NCBI RefSeq assembly: GCF_017876295.1
Contig: NZ_JAGINT010000002.1
Location: 1,488,001-1,552,000 of the forward strand
Reading direction: 5' to 3'
DNA length: 64,000 nt
DNA from: Kribbella aluminosa
GTDB taxonomy: Bacteria > Actinomycetota > Actinomycetes > Propionibacteriales > Kribbellaceae
Shown here: positions 16,827-25,018 of the stretch, one piece after another
Layout: each line of letters begins with the position of its first letter
Position numbering within the stretch: position 1 is the stretch's first letter
Notes under the pieces: generated by a model
Told to the model about the DNA's origin: nothing
Seen by the model: only the letters and a program-made list of their open reading frames with translations
The model's database searches: none
Program-made: the position numbers and the translations under genes

Positions 16827-16995
16827 CTAGGGCATGTCTCCCGATCCCACACCTACTGCGCGGCACTCGGCACGGCACCTCGCCGCACGGGTGCAAAGGC
16901 CACGATGCTCCGCATCGAGACCTTCGCCCCCGCGCGCCGAGCTACCGCACCGAGCACCTGCTCGCGACGGCGTGGGATCGGGAGACATGCTCTAG
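16827..16995. mobile_element. MITE-like element with 24-bp terminal inverted repeats
   Basis: The ends 16827-16850 and 16972-16995 are inverted repeats identical at 23 of 24 bases (CTAGGGCATGTCTCCCGATC outwards from the left; the right end reads GGGATCGGGAGACATG then CTCTAG). The 121-base interior has no open frame. CTAG at both outer edges could be a 4-base target duplication. A short non-autonomous transposon is the simplest reading. The stop codon of the Nudix gene lies inside the right CTAG. Confidence 0.7.
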
Positions 16996-17870
16996 GGCGC
17001 ACTGAAGCGTTCGGTGACCACTCGGCCGTCTTCCAGCCGGTGTGCGACGAGGAACGACCCGGTGGCGAACTTGCCGACCTTCAGGCCCAGCTCGCGGGAC
17101 AGCGCCGGCAGCACCGGGCGGTGCGAACAGACGACCGTCACCTTGCCCGGGCGCCACACCCGGTCCGCTAGACCGCGCAGGCGGTCCGGGTTCGCGTCGT
17201 ACCCGCGTTCGGAGATCTCCGGCCACAGGTGGATGTGGCGCTCGATCGAGGCGGCGTACGGCGCGACCGTCGCGACACAGCGCTCCGCGTCGCTGCTGAT
17301 GATCCTGTTCGCGCCGAGGGCCTGCAGTACGTCGCTGAGCCGCTCCGCCACCGCGGTGCCGGTACTGCTGAGCGGACGGAGCGTGTCCTTCCCGTCCCAG
17401 TCCTTGCGTTTCACAGCATCCGCATGCCGTACGACGATCACCGTGGCGACCACAGGCACCACATGCTCGAGCGCGTCCAGGATGTCCACGTCGCGCGGAT
17501 AGCTGAGCTTGCCGCGGGCCTTGTCGACGGCCAGCCAGCTGATCTGGTCCACCTCGTCGTTCGGCTCGAAAGCGCCGTCGTCGACCGGTACGGCGGACCA
17601 GTAGTGCACGAGCTTCTCCGCCGTACCGCCGTTCTTGCGGACCGGGTAGCGCTGCGTGCCGAGCGGCGGCCCGAACACCACGCGCTGCCCGGTCTCCTCC
17701 TCGATCTCCCGCTGTGCACCGAGCAGGACGTGCTCGTGCGCGGTCAGCTTGCCCTTGGGCAGCGACCAGTCGTCGTACCGGGGACGGTGCACCAGCAGCA
17801 CCTGCCGGGTGTCGCCGCGTTCACGCCAGACGACACCACCCGCGGCGATGACCGTCGCCGGGAAACTCAT
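16992..17870 (-). CDS. Nudix hydrolase fused to histidine phosphatase (MutT1-like)
   Basis: A 292-residue two-domain protein. The Nudix box lies at residues 40-61 (GKLTAHEHVLLGAQREIEEETG). A histidine-phosphatase domain begins VIVVRHADAVKRKDW near residue 145, and its second catalytic His is in VVCSHRPVLP. This is the architecture of mycobacterial MutT1, which hydrolyses 8-oxo-GTP and diadenosine polyphosphates. ATG 17870 has GAGGACG upstream. It lies 109 bases after ppk on the same strand, so the two may act together in nucleotide/polyphosphate metabolism. Its last codons sit in the MITE end, so the C-terminus may have been altered by that insertion. Confidence 0.88.
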   Translation of the reverse strand: MSFPATVIAAGGVVWRERGDTRQVLLVHRPRYDDWSLPKGKLTAHEHVLLGAQREIEEETGQRVVFGPPLGTQRYPVRKNGGTAEKLVHYWSAVPVDDGAFEPNDEVDQISWLAVDKARGKLSYPRDVDILDALEHVVPVVATVIVVRHADAVKRKDWDGKDTLRPLSSTGTAVAERLSDVLQALGANRIISSDAERCVATVAPYAASIERHIHLWPEISERGYDANPDRLRGLADRVWRPGKVTVVCSHRPVLPALSRELGLKVGKFATGSFLVAHRLEDGRVVTERFSAP

Positions 17871-17979
17871 GCACGTCCTCGCTTCGCTCCGGGCGCGCAT
17901 GAGGCACTAGTTGCGCTGTGTTTGATGATGAGCTCGCTACGCTCACTCATGCCCTCACCCTAGAAAACGCGCTCCGTGG

Positions 17980-20127
17980 TCAGCTGATCGGGTCCGGCGT
18001 ACGGCGGCGGCCGCGGGTCGCGATCAGCCTCTCCTGCATGTCACGCAGCGGCGTGCCGTCCGGGCCGTTCAGCCGGGGCTGCCAGTTGTCGTCGGGCTGC
18101 AGCCACCAGGAGCCCGTACCCTCGTCCATCGCCAGGTCGAACATCTCGCCGAGCTCGGTGACGTGGTCGGGCTCCTTCAGTTGCACCAGCACCTCGACCC
18201 GGCGGTCCAGGTTCCGGTGCATGAGGTCGGCGGAGCCGATCCACACCTCCGGCTCACCGCCGTTCTCGAACAGGAACACCCGGCTGTGCTCGAGGAACCG
18301 GCCCAGGATGCTGCGGACCTGGATGTTCTCCGACAGCCCGGGTACGCCGGGCCGCAGCGTGCAGATGCCGCGGATCCACAGGTCCACCGGCACGCCGGCC
18401 TGCGACGCCCGGTACAGCGCGTCGCACAGCGCCTCATCGACCAGGCTGTTCACCTTGATCCGGATCCGCGCCGGGCGGCCGGCGTGGTGGTGCTGGATCT
18501 CCCGGTCGATCCGCTCGAGCAGGCCCCGCCGTACCGACTGGGGAGCGACCAGGATCCGCCGGTAGCCCGCACTGCGACCGAAACCGGACAGGTGGTTGAA
18601 GAGCAGCGCTACGTCCTCGGTGACCACCTTGTCGCTGGTGAGCAGCCCCAGGTCCTCGTAGAGCCGGGCCGTCTTCGGGTGGTAGTTGCCGGTGCCGATG
18701 TGCGCGTAACGGCGCAGACCGTCCGGCTCGTCGCGGACGACCATCGACAACTTGCAGTGCGTCTTCAGACCGATCACGCCGTACACGACATGGCAGCCGG
18801 CATGCTCGAGCTGACGGGCCCACTTGATGTTCGCCTGCTCGTCGAACCGCGCCTGGATCTCGACCAGCACCAGGACCTGCTTGCCGGCCTCGGCCGCGTC
18901 GATCAGCGCGTCGACGATCGGGGAGTCACCGCTGGTCCGGTACAGCGTCTGCTTGATCGCCAGCACGTGCGGGTCCGCCGCGGCCTGCTCGATGAAGCGC
19001 TGGACACTCGTCGAGAACGAGTCGTACGGGTGGTGGACCAGTACGTCGCGCTGCTTGAGCGCGTGGAACATGTCCGCCGGGTTGGACGTCTCCACCTCGG
19101 ACAGGTGCGGGTGCGTCGACGGCACGAACGCGGGGTACTTCAGCTCGGCCCGGTCCAGGCTCGCGATCGTGAACAGGCCGCGGAGGTCCAGCGGGCCGGG
19201 GAGCTCGAACACCTCCGCCTCGGTGACGCCCAGCTCCGACAGCAGCAGCGCCTTCACCTGCGGGTCGATCGACTCCTCCACCTCGAGCCGGACCGGCGGG
19301 CCGAACCGGCGGCGCAACAGCTCCTTCTCGAGCGCGGCCAGCAGGTTCTCCGCGTCGTCCTCCTCGACCTCGAGGTCCTCGTTACGGGTCACCCGGAAGG
19401 TGTGCTGCTGGATCACCTCCATGCCCGGGAACAGCTGGCCCAGGTGGGTGGCGATGACGTCCTCGAGCGGCACGAACCGGCCCTCGGCGACCTTCACGAA
19501 CCGGGGGAGCAGCGGCGGCACCTTGACCCTGGCGAAGTGCTCGCCGCCGGAGTCCGGGTTGCGGACCACGACCGCCAGGTTCAGGCTCAGGCCGGAGATG
19601 TACGGGAACGGGTGCGACGGGTCCACCGCCAGCGGCGTCAGCACCGGGAAGATCCGGTCCCGGAAGAAGCGGGTCATGTCCTCGCGCTCGCTGTGCTCCA
19701 GCTCGTCCCAGCGCAGGATGTCGATGCCTTGCTCGGTCAGTGCCGGCTGCACCGACTTCCGCCAGGTCTCCGCGTGCCGGTCCATCAGCTCGCGGCTCTT
19801 CCGCAGGCTGCGGTCCAGCACCTCGCGGGGGAGCAGCCCGCTGGCCGCGCGGACCGCGACCCCGGCCGCGATCCGGCGCTTCAGGCCCGCGATCCGGACC
19901 ATGTAGAACTCGTCGAGGTTGCTGGCGAAGATCGCGAGGAACTTGGCCCGCTCGAGCAGCGGGATCTGGTCGTCCTCCGCGAGCTCGAGGACCCGCTGGT
20001 TGAACGTCAGCCAGCTCAGCTCACGGTCCGAGAACCGGTCCTCGGGGAGATCGCCGGCCGCGTCGATGTCGTACGGCGGTTCAACGTCGTACTCCCGGTT
20101 GTGGGACGCCAGCAAGTCTCCAGCCAC
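17980..20127 (-). CDS. ppk: polyphosphate kinase Ppk1
   Basis: A 715-residue kinase that reversibly polymerises the ATP gamma-phosphate into polyphosphate. Motifs include FLAIFASNLDEFYMVRIAGL at the N-terminus, VEIQARFDEQANIKWAR, and the active-site His region YAHIGTGNYHPKTARLYEDLGLLT, with a C-terminal domain containing RVEVLVQL. The length is normal for Ppk1. It belongs with the pst and pit genes of this region in phosphate storage. Confidence 0.97.
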   Translation of the reverse strand: MAGDLLASHNREYDVEPPYDIDAAGDLPEDRFSDRELSWLTFNQRVLELAEDDQIPLLERAKFLAIFASNLDEFYMVRIAGLKRRIAAGVAVRAASGLLPREVLDRSLRKSRELMDRHAETWRKSVQPALTEQGIDILRWDELEHSEREDMTRFFRDRIFPVLTPLAVDPSHPFPYISGLSLNLAVVVRNPDSGGEHFARVKVPPLLPRFVKVAEGRFVPLEDVIATHLGQLFPGMEVIQQHTFRVTRNEDLEVEEDDAENLLAALEKELLRRRFGPPVRLEVEESIDPQVKALLLSELGVTEAEVFELPGPLDLRGLFTIASLDRAELKYPAFVPSTHPHLSEVETSNPADMFHALKQRDVLVHHPYDSFSTSVQRFIEQAAADPHVLAIKQTLYRTSGDSPIVDALIDAAEAGKQVLVLVEIQARFDEQANIKWARQLEHAGCHVVYGVIGLKTHCKLSMVVRDEPDGLRRYAHIGTGNYHPKTARLYEDLGLLTSDKVVTEDVALLFNHLSGFGRSAGYRRILVAPQSVRRGLLERIDREIQHHHAGRPARIRIKVNSLVDEALCDALYRASQAGVPVDLWIRGICTLRPGVPGLSENIQVRSILGRFLEHSRVFLFENGGEPEVWIGSADLMHRNLDRRVEVLVQLKEPDHVTELGEMFDLAMDEGTGSWWLQPDDNWQPRLNGPDGTPLRDMQERLIATRGRRRTPDPIS

Positions 20128-20232
20128 GTCGACAAGGATCCCACCCTTTGGTGAACAACGGGTAGCCGTCCGCGCGTTGCCGAATGTGACGTTTTCGTTG
20201 CCCGCCCGACGTTCTTGCTAGCGTCACTCCTT

Positions 20233-21333
20233 GTGAACCTACGACTGGACTCGGTACTGCGTGACACGGTGAGCGCCGTACAGGCGAATGCGCTGGCCCC
20301 GCTGTACGCGCTGCCCGCCGCCGTACGCCGACGACTCGCCGGCGCACCGATCCAGATCGACGGCAACACCCTCGACCCGGACATCCAGTTGCTGCTGCGC
20401 ATCGACAACCTGTTGCCCGACACAACCAAGACCGACGCCGCGACCGCTCGTGCGCACTTCCGCCAGCTGTGCAAGCTGATCCCGGGTACGCCGGCCGAAG
20501 TGCAGCGCGTGACCGAACTGACCGTCCGTGGCGCCGACGGCCAGTTGGGCGCCCGTCTGTACGTCCCCCGTGGGGCGGGTGCCGGCCTTGGCTCCAACGC
20601 CGGTGATGTTCCCGGAGAGGTGGGGCGCGGTCTTCTGGTGTTCTTCCACGGCGGTGGCTGGGTGGTCGGCGACCTCGAGACCCACGACGCCGTCTGCCGC
20701 TCGATCGCCGCCGACGCCGGGATTCGGGTGCTGTCCGTCGACTACCGCCTCGCCCCCGAGGCGCCCGCCCCGACCGCCGCCGAGGACGCGATCGCCGCCT
20801 TCACCTGGGCCGTCGACCACGCGGAGGACCTGGGCGTCGACCCTGCCCTGGTAGCCGTCGGCGGCGACAGCGCCGGCGGCAACCTCGCCGCGGTCGTAGC
20901 CCAGCAAACCGTCCGCCGCGACCTCCCCCACCCGGCCCTGCAGGTCCTGCTCTATCCCGCCGTCGACCTGGTCGCCCGCCGCCCCAGCCGGGACCTCTTC
21001 TCCGAGGGCTTCATCCTCACGGAGGCCGACATCATCTGGTACCGCGACCACTACACCCCCGACCCCACCCTCCGCCCCGACCCGATCGTCTCCCCGCTCC
21101 GCGCCGAAGACCTCACCGGCCTCCCCCCGACCTACCTCACCACCGCCGGCTTCGACCCCCTCCGCGACGAAGGCCGCGAATACGCCGCCGCCCTGGCCGC
21201 CGCCGGCAACGCCCTGACCCACACCCACCACCCCACCCTCCCCCACGGCCACACCAACCTCCTAACCGTCCCCGGCACCACCCGCCAAGCCCACACCCAC
21301 CTCACCAACCACCTGAAGTCAGCCCTGCACTAG
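20233..21333 (+). CDS. alpha/beta hydrolase (hormone-sensitive-lipase-type esterase)
   Basis: A 366-residue esterase. The oxyanion motif FFHGGGWVVGD, nucleophile motif VGGDSAGGN, acid FDPLRDEG and the C-terminal His in LPHGHTNLL mark the HSL (GDSAG) family. The substrate is unknown, probably short acyl esters. GTG 20233 gives a sensible N-terminus; a TTG lies 18 bases upstream. From about 20900 the coding strand becomes extremely C-rich at codon third positions (CCC, ACC, CTC runs), a marked strand asymmetry that continues into the next genes. Confidence 0.88.
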   Translation: MNLRLDSVLRDTVSAVQANALAPLYALPAAVRRRLAGAPIQIDGNTLDPDIQLLLRIDNLLPDTTKTDAATARAHFRQLCKLIPGTPAEVQRVTELTVRGADGQLGARLYVPRGAGAGLGSNAGDVPGEVGRGLLVFFHGGGWVVGDLETHDAVCRSIAADAGIRVLSVDYRLAPEAPAPTAAEDAIAAFTWAVDHAEDLGVDPALVAVGGDSAGGNLAAVVAQQTVRRDLPHPALQVLLYPAVDLVARRPSRDLFSEGFILTEADIIWYRDHYTPDPTLRPDPIVSPLRAEDLTGLPPTYLTTAGFDPLRDEGREYAAALAAAGNALTHTHHPTLPHGHTNLLTVPGTTRQAHTHLTNHLKSALH

Positions 21334-21337
21334 CCGC

Positions 21338-21356
21338 CTGTGGATAACTTCCACAG
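21338..21356. promoter_or_regulatory. DnaA-box-containing palindrome
   Basis: CTGTGG-N7-CCACAG encloses a perfect minus-strand DnaA box (TTATCCACA, 21339-21347). It sits between the esterase stop and the next gene. A single box does not make an origin. Confidence 0.35.
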
Positions 21357-21416
21357 CACCGCGGCGTACGCCGATATCGTGGCGAGCAGTAATCGAAGGG
21401 TCCCGAAGGAGTCGCC

Positions 21417-21833
21417 ATGACGTTCGACCTGGCGCGGTTCAACTCCGCCTTCGCACAGGCGCGGTACGAACAGAAGACCGACCGGTCGTTCGATCTCGCG
21501 GCTGCCCAGCAGCAGTTGCGAGAGCTCATCGCGGACGAGCCGGAGAGCGACGAGCGGGCTTGGGCTGTGCGGATGATCACCAAACTCGCCGTACCGCCGC
21601 CCCCGCCACGTGAGTACGGCCCGCTCTACCACGAGGCCGGCGCGATCCATGCCGCGGCCTTTCTCGCCGAGGGCACGGACGAGGAGAAGGCCGACGCTCT
21701 CGCGGAAGCCCGGCACAAGATCTGGGCGATCGCCGACCGGGCCTCGGATGACGAAGAAGCCGACATCCGGGCGATGACGCGGGCGCTTGATCACCTGGAG
21801 ACGATGCTGCGCGGGGACTGGCCGAAGGACTGA
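21417..21833 (+). CDS. hypothetical protein upstream of HExxH protein
   Basis: A 138-residue, acidic, mostly helical soluble protein (MTFDLARFNSAFAQARYEQKTD; then AAQQQLRELIADEPESDERAW). No family is recognised. It has a proper GAAGGAG ribosome binding site, and its stop lies 2 bases ahead of the GTG of the frameshifted HExxH gene, so the two are an operon and possibly functional partners. Confidence 0.65.
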   Translation: MTFDLARFNSAFAQARYEQKTDRSFDLAAAQQQLRELIADEPESDERAWAVRMITKLAVPPPPPREYGPLYHEAGAIHAAAFLAEGTDEEKADALAEARHKIWAIADRASDDEEADIRAMTRALDHLETMLRGDWPKD

Positions 21834-21835
21834 CG

Positions 21836-22856
21836 GTGGACCTCGACCGACGGGTCTCCCCGGACTCGCCCCTGTACAGCGAGGTCGCGCGCCTGTACCG
21901 GATCGCTCAGGCGATGCGCCCGGCGGCAGCCAACCGTTGGAGCGGCGAGCTCTATGCGACGAGTTCGGACACCGTGGGCGGTCTCAACCCACAGACCGGC
22001 GCCCTCAGGCTGTCTGCTGAGCGGGTGCTGCCGTACCTCACCGGTGTCGTGTCTGCGACCCGTCCCCGCCAGCATGCGCAGGCGTTGGCGACCGTTCTTC
22101 ACGAGGCCACGCACGGCAGCATGCACATCAAGGCGCCAGGTGAGCCGAATGCGGTGGGCCGAGCATTCGCGCGGTGTGATGGAAGGCTTCGCGGAGGTCC
22201 GGGCCTTCGAGGACTTCGACGCATACGCAGACCTCGCCGGGTACGAGGGTCTGTCACTGGGCGATCCGCAGTACCCCGGAGCCTTCGCGGCAACCAGCGA
22301 CCTGATGGCGCACGTCACCGGACCGTCCTACTCACGCAACGACCTGATCAACGACGCCTGCCGCGGCCCGGGAATCATGCACTTCGACCAATTCGCCCAC
22401 GCCGTCGTGGCCAACCGCCTGACCGAACTGACCCACCGCGACCCCTACACCCAACAAGCGGTCCGCGCCCAGCTGATCCAACCGATGCTCCATGCCCACT
22501 GGCCGACTCTCCCCAACACCGAAGCACCCACCGGCCACGCCGTCGCCACCGAAATCCGCTCCAGCCTGGACGCCAAGGTCGCCGAGATCCGCCACGACCA
22601 CCGCCTCCCTCCAACACCACCCACCCCACAACCACCCACCCCACAACCGCCCGCCGCCCACCAACCAACTGCTGCCACTGCCGACCCAACTGCTCCCACT
22701 CCCGACGCCCACAAAGACACCCTCAACGCCCTCGGCTTCCTCACCGCCCAGGCCCCGCCCGCCGGCGCCACCCGCCAAGGCCCACCCCTCGGCCGCGGTC
22801 CAACCCCGTCCCACCAGCCCCGGTCCACCAAACCGCCGAACCGCACCCGAGACTGA
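21836..22856 (+). pseudogene. HExxH-motif protein split by a frameshift
   Basis: From GTG 21836 the first frame gives a protein with LATVLHEATHGSMHI (zincin-type HExxH as HEATH) up to about base 22172 (NAVGRAFAR). The matching continuation, GVMEGFAEVRAFEDFDAYADLAGYEGLSLG, lies in the next frame and runs to 22856. One extra base in GCGCGGTGTGATG (around 22169-22180) would rejoin them into a ~340-residue protein. It ends in a Pro/Thr/His-rich tail. I do not recognise the family. Either a true inactivating mutation or a sequence error. Confidence 0.7.
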
Positions 22857-23315
22857 CATCCCCCGGCCACAGCCCAACCGGCCGGGCCGCCAGCCCCTCG
22901 ATCCCAAAGCCAGCGCTGCAGGCAGGACAAGAAGCTTTGCCGCACAATCCCTCGCACTGCTCGAAGGAACGTCGGCTGGTACCGGCTGTGGGTCGCATTG
23001 TGCGTCCGGGCCGGTTGGTCCTGTCAGTTGGCGAGTTGCACCCCTTGATGCAAGGCGCCAACGCAAGCTCAAGGACTGACGTCTGACCTGACCATCCCCA
23101 GGTGCGGCCGGGCATGCACCCGGTCGCTTGGGGAGGATTCCTTCCCGAATCGGGACGGAAATCCTCCCCAGGTCGGCCACTCGGGCAGTTGGGGATGATC
23201 CGGACGCGGGTGGCCGGCTTGCGAGCGCTGGCCCGTCTGAGGTGCGTGATGACCGTCAGCCTCGTCGGCGCCGCGGAATGCCGCTCCGGGTTTCGCCGAC
23301 AGGTGACACCGGCGG
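22857..23315. other. 459-base gap without a supported gene
   Basis: Open frames here are extensions or shadows of the frameshifted gene and lack ribosome binding sites. The only structured element is the palindromic repeat at 23128-23172. Confidence 0.6.
23128..23172. repeat. dispersed intergenic palindromic repeat, copy 1
   Basis: GGGGAGGATT (23130-23139) pairs with AATCCTCCCC (23160-23169), and inside it TCCCG-AAT-CGGGA forms a second stem, giving a long hairpin. A second copy in opposite orientation lies at 58360-58398. This suggests a REP- or MITE-like dispersed family. Confidence 0.65.
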
Positions 23316-24212
23316 TCAGCGGCCCGGATCCACCAGAACTGGGATGGCTTCGCGAACCTGGAGGAGGGTGGCGGGGCCGGTGATGGGGACGGTGCCTTCG
23401 ACGTACTGCCAGCCGGTGTCGGCGACGTTGAAGCGGGCCGCGTAGTTGGTGGTCACGGTGATGCCGACGCCTTGGCGCTTGCGGTACTTGTGGGTGATGT
23501 CCGCCGACGGGTACGGCTTGCCGGGGGTGCTCGTGGTGACGGTCGGACTGCCGTCACCGAAGTCCCAGGTGTAACTGATCGGCGTGGCTTCCACCACGAC
23601 AGGAAACCCGAGCAGCGTCACAGTAGTCGTCGACACCTTGCTGTCGTCGGTGTAGACGATCGTCGCCATATTCACCAACGTCCGCCCCTTCGGCTGGACC
23701 TTCACAGTGAGCCCAGGAAAGACGATGTTCTTGGTCTCCGACCGCACCTGCTCCCAGGTAATATCCTCCGGCCGCGGCGGCACCACCTTCGGCGGCACAG
23801 TGGGCCGAATAACCCGGCCCCTCTCACGACCGGGCTGACACCGGGTCGGCCCAGGAACGGTCCCATCCGGCTGCATACGACCACAGATGCCGATGTTCAA
23901 TTCGAAGTCGTCCTTGACCGATTTCGGTGGATTGTCCCGGCGCTGATTGCCTCGCGGGTGCCGGTTGCCGGACGCCTGTGTGGTCTTTGGCGTGATCTTC
24001 TTGGCCGGAGGGGTGTGCTTGCCGTGGCGCTTGATAATGCCCCGCTGGCTTGCTTGGGCTCCTTCTCGCGTCGGTGTGACATCCACGTCAGACCGGGTAG
24101 GCATCTGCACGACTGACGAGTGCATATCCGCGCTCGCCTCCACGGTCCCCGCGAACGCGACGCCGACGAATATTGACAGCGTCAGACCTGCTGTGGCAGC
24201 TGGATTCATCAT
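23316..24212 (-). CDS. secreted protein with PKD-like domain
   Basis: A 298-residue protein with an N-terminal signal peptide (MMNPAATAGLTLSIFVGVAFAGTVEASA), a basic Pro/Lys/Arg-rich linker (residues ~40-100), a CX-rich segment (GICGRMQPDGTVPGPTRCQPG) and a C-terminal PKD-like fold with the signature YTWDFGDGSPTVTTSTPGKPYP followed by ITHKY. It is probably extracellular; function unknown. Its ATG overlaps the stop of the upstream lipoprotein as ATGA. Confidence 0.75.
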   Translation of the reverse strand: MMNPAATAGLTLSIFVGVAFAGTVEASADMHSSVVQMPTRSDVDVTPTREGAQASQRGIIKRHGKHTPPAKKITPKTTQASGNRHPRGNQRRDNPPKSVKDDFELNIGICGRMQPDGTVPGPTRCQPGRERGRVIRPTVPPKVVPPRPEDITWEQVRSETKNIVFPGLTVKVQPKGRTLVNMATIVYTDDSKVSTTTVTLLGFPVVVEATPISYTWDFGDGSPTVTTSTPGKPYPSADITHKYRKRQGVGITVTTNYAARFNVADTGWQYVEGTVPITGPATLLQVREAIPVLVDPGR

Positions 24213-24817
24213 TGTGGAACCAGGCTCATTGCCGACATGGTCCAGGAGCCGTTCACTGCGCTCAGCGTGAATTCTCGCTTGTACTTCCGCACGGTGCTCG
24301 TCACCGGCTTCGCTGACGGAGAATCCTTCGAGGTGTACGCGCCGATCGTCACCGCCGCGTATCCGCCGACACGCCCTCCGTCTCCGCGAAAGAGGTCGGG
24401 TACGTCATTGACGCGCTCAAGGTAGTCGCCGGCCAGGCCTCCGTTGGCTGCGTTCACCTTCGAGACATAGTCGGCGTAGAGCTTGCACTGGCTGCACGCC
24501 GGTGACGTCGCGGACTTCATCGGTGCGACATCACCGGTCGTTGAGGCGTAGTTCAGGAGGTCGACGTAGTACCTCACGAAGGACTCCGCCGCGGACAGGC
24601 TAAGTCCGGTAGCAGCCTTCGGGCGTTGGGGTGCACCGGTGGGCGTAGCTGAGGTCGCGCTAGGCGAGCTTGTCGCCTGGCTGGTTGCCGAAGAAGTCGA
24701 GGGTGGGGCCGTGTTGGGTTGGCCGGCTTCTGGGCTGCCGTTCGTGCAGGCGGCGAGCAGGGTAGTTGTGGCTAGGCAGGCCAGTAGGGCTTGGGTTGGC
24801 CTGTTGCGGTGTGTCAC
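24209..24817 (-). CDS. DUF6318-like lipoprotein
   Basis: A 202-residue lipoprotein. The signal peptide ends LLAAC (Cys24), and a Ser/Thr/Pro/Ala linker precedes a domain from about residue 72 with AAESFVRYYVDLLNYASTTGD and SPACSQCKLYADYV, which matches my memory of the actinobacterial DUF6318 family. Function unknown. It is coupled to the PKD-like protein downstream, so the two may form an exported complex. Confidence 0.75.
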   Translation of the reverse strand: MTHRNRPTQALLACLATTTLLAACTNGSPEAGQPNTAPPSTSSATSQATSSPSATSATPTGAPQRPKAATGLSLSAAESFVRYYVDLLNYASTTGDVAPMKSATSPACSQCKLYADYVSKVNAANGGLAGDYLERVNDVPDLFRGDGGRVGGYAAVTIGAYTSKDSPSAKPVTSTVRKYKREFTLSAVNGSWTMSAMSLVPQ

Positions 24818-24902
24818 GTGTGTCAGCCCTCCGTAGTTGACACGAATCGTAACGGGGTGGTGGGGCGGGGAGCGATGTCAAAAGGTGCAGTCGGAGTGGG
24901 GG

Positions 24903-24948
24903 CCAGGAGCCGCTCGGCTGGGGGGTAAGAGGCTCGGGCGGCTCCTGG
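24903..24948 (-). terminator. hairpin downstream of mshD
   Basis: CCAGGAGCCGC (24903-24913) pairs perfectly with GCGGCTCCTGG (24938-24948), about 70 bases beyond the mshD stop on the minus strand. The loop is long at 24 bases. Confidence 0.45.
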
Positions 24949-25018
24949 TTGATGGGGGGACGGGTGGGGGCGGGGGATTATGACGCGAAGTGAGCGGAGG
25001 AATTCGTTGTGATGCCGG

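Noticed and set aside
18163..20154. 663-codon plus-strand frame over ppk
   Set aside because: Antisense shadow of polyphosphate kinase with Arg/Val/Gln-rich nonsense composition.
21339..21347. Replication origin suggested by the perfect DnaA box (and another at 41378)
   Set aside because: Two isolated boxes 20 kb apart, no box cluster, no AT-rich unwinding region and no dnaA/dnaN nearby.
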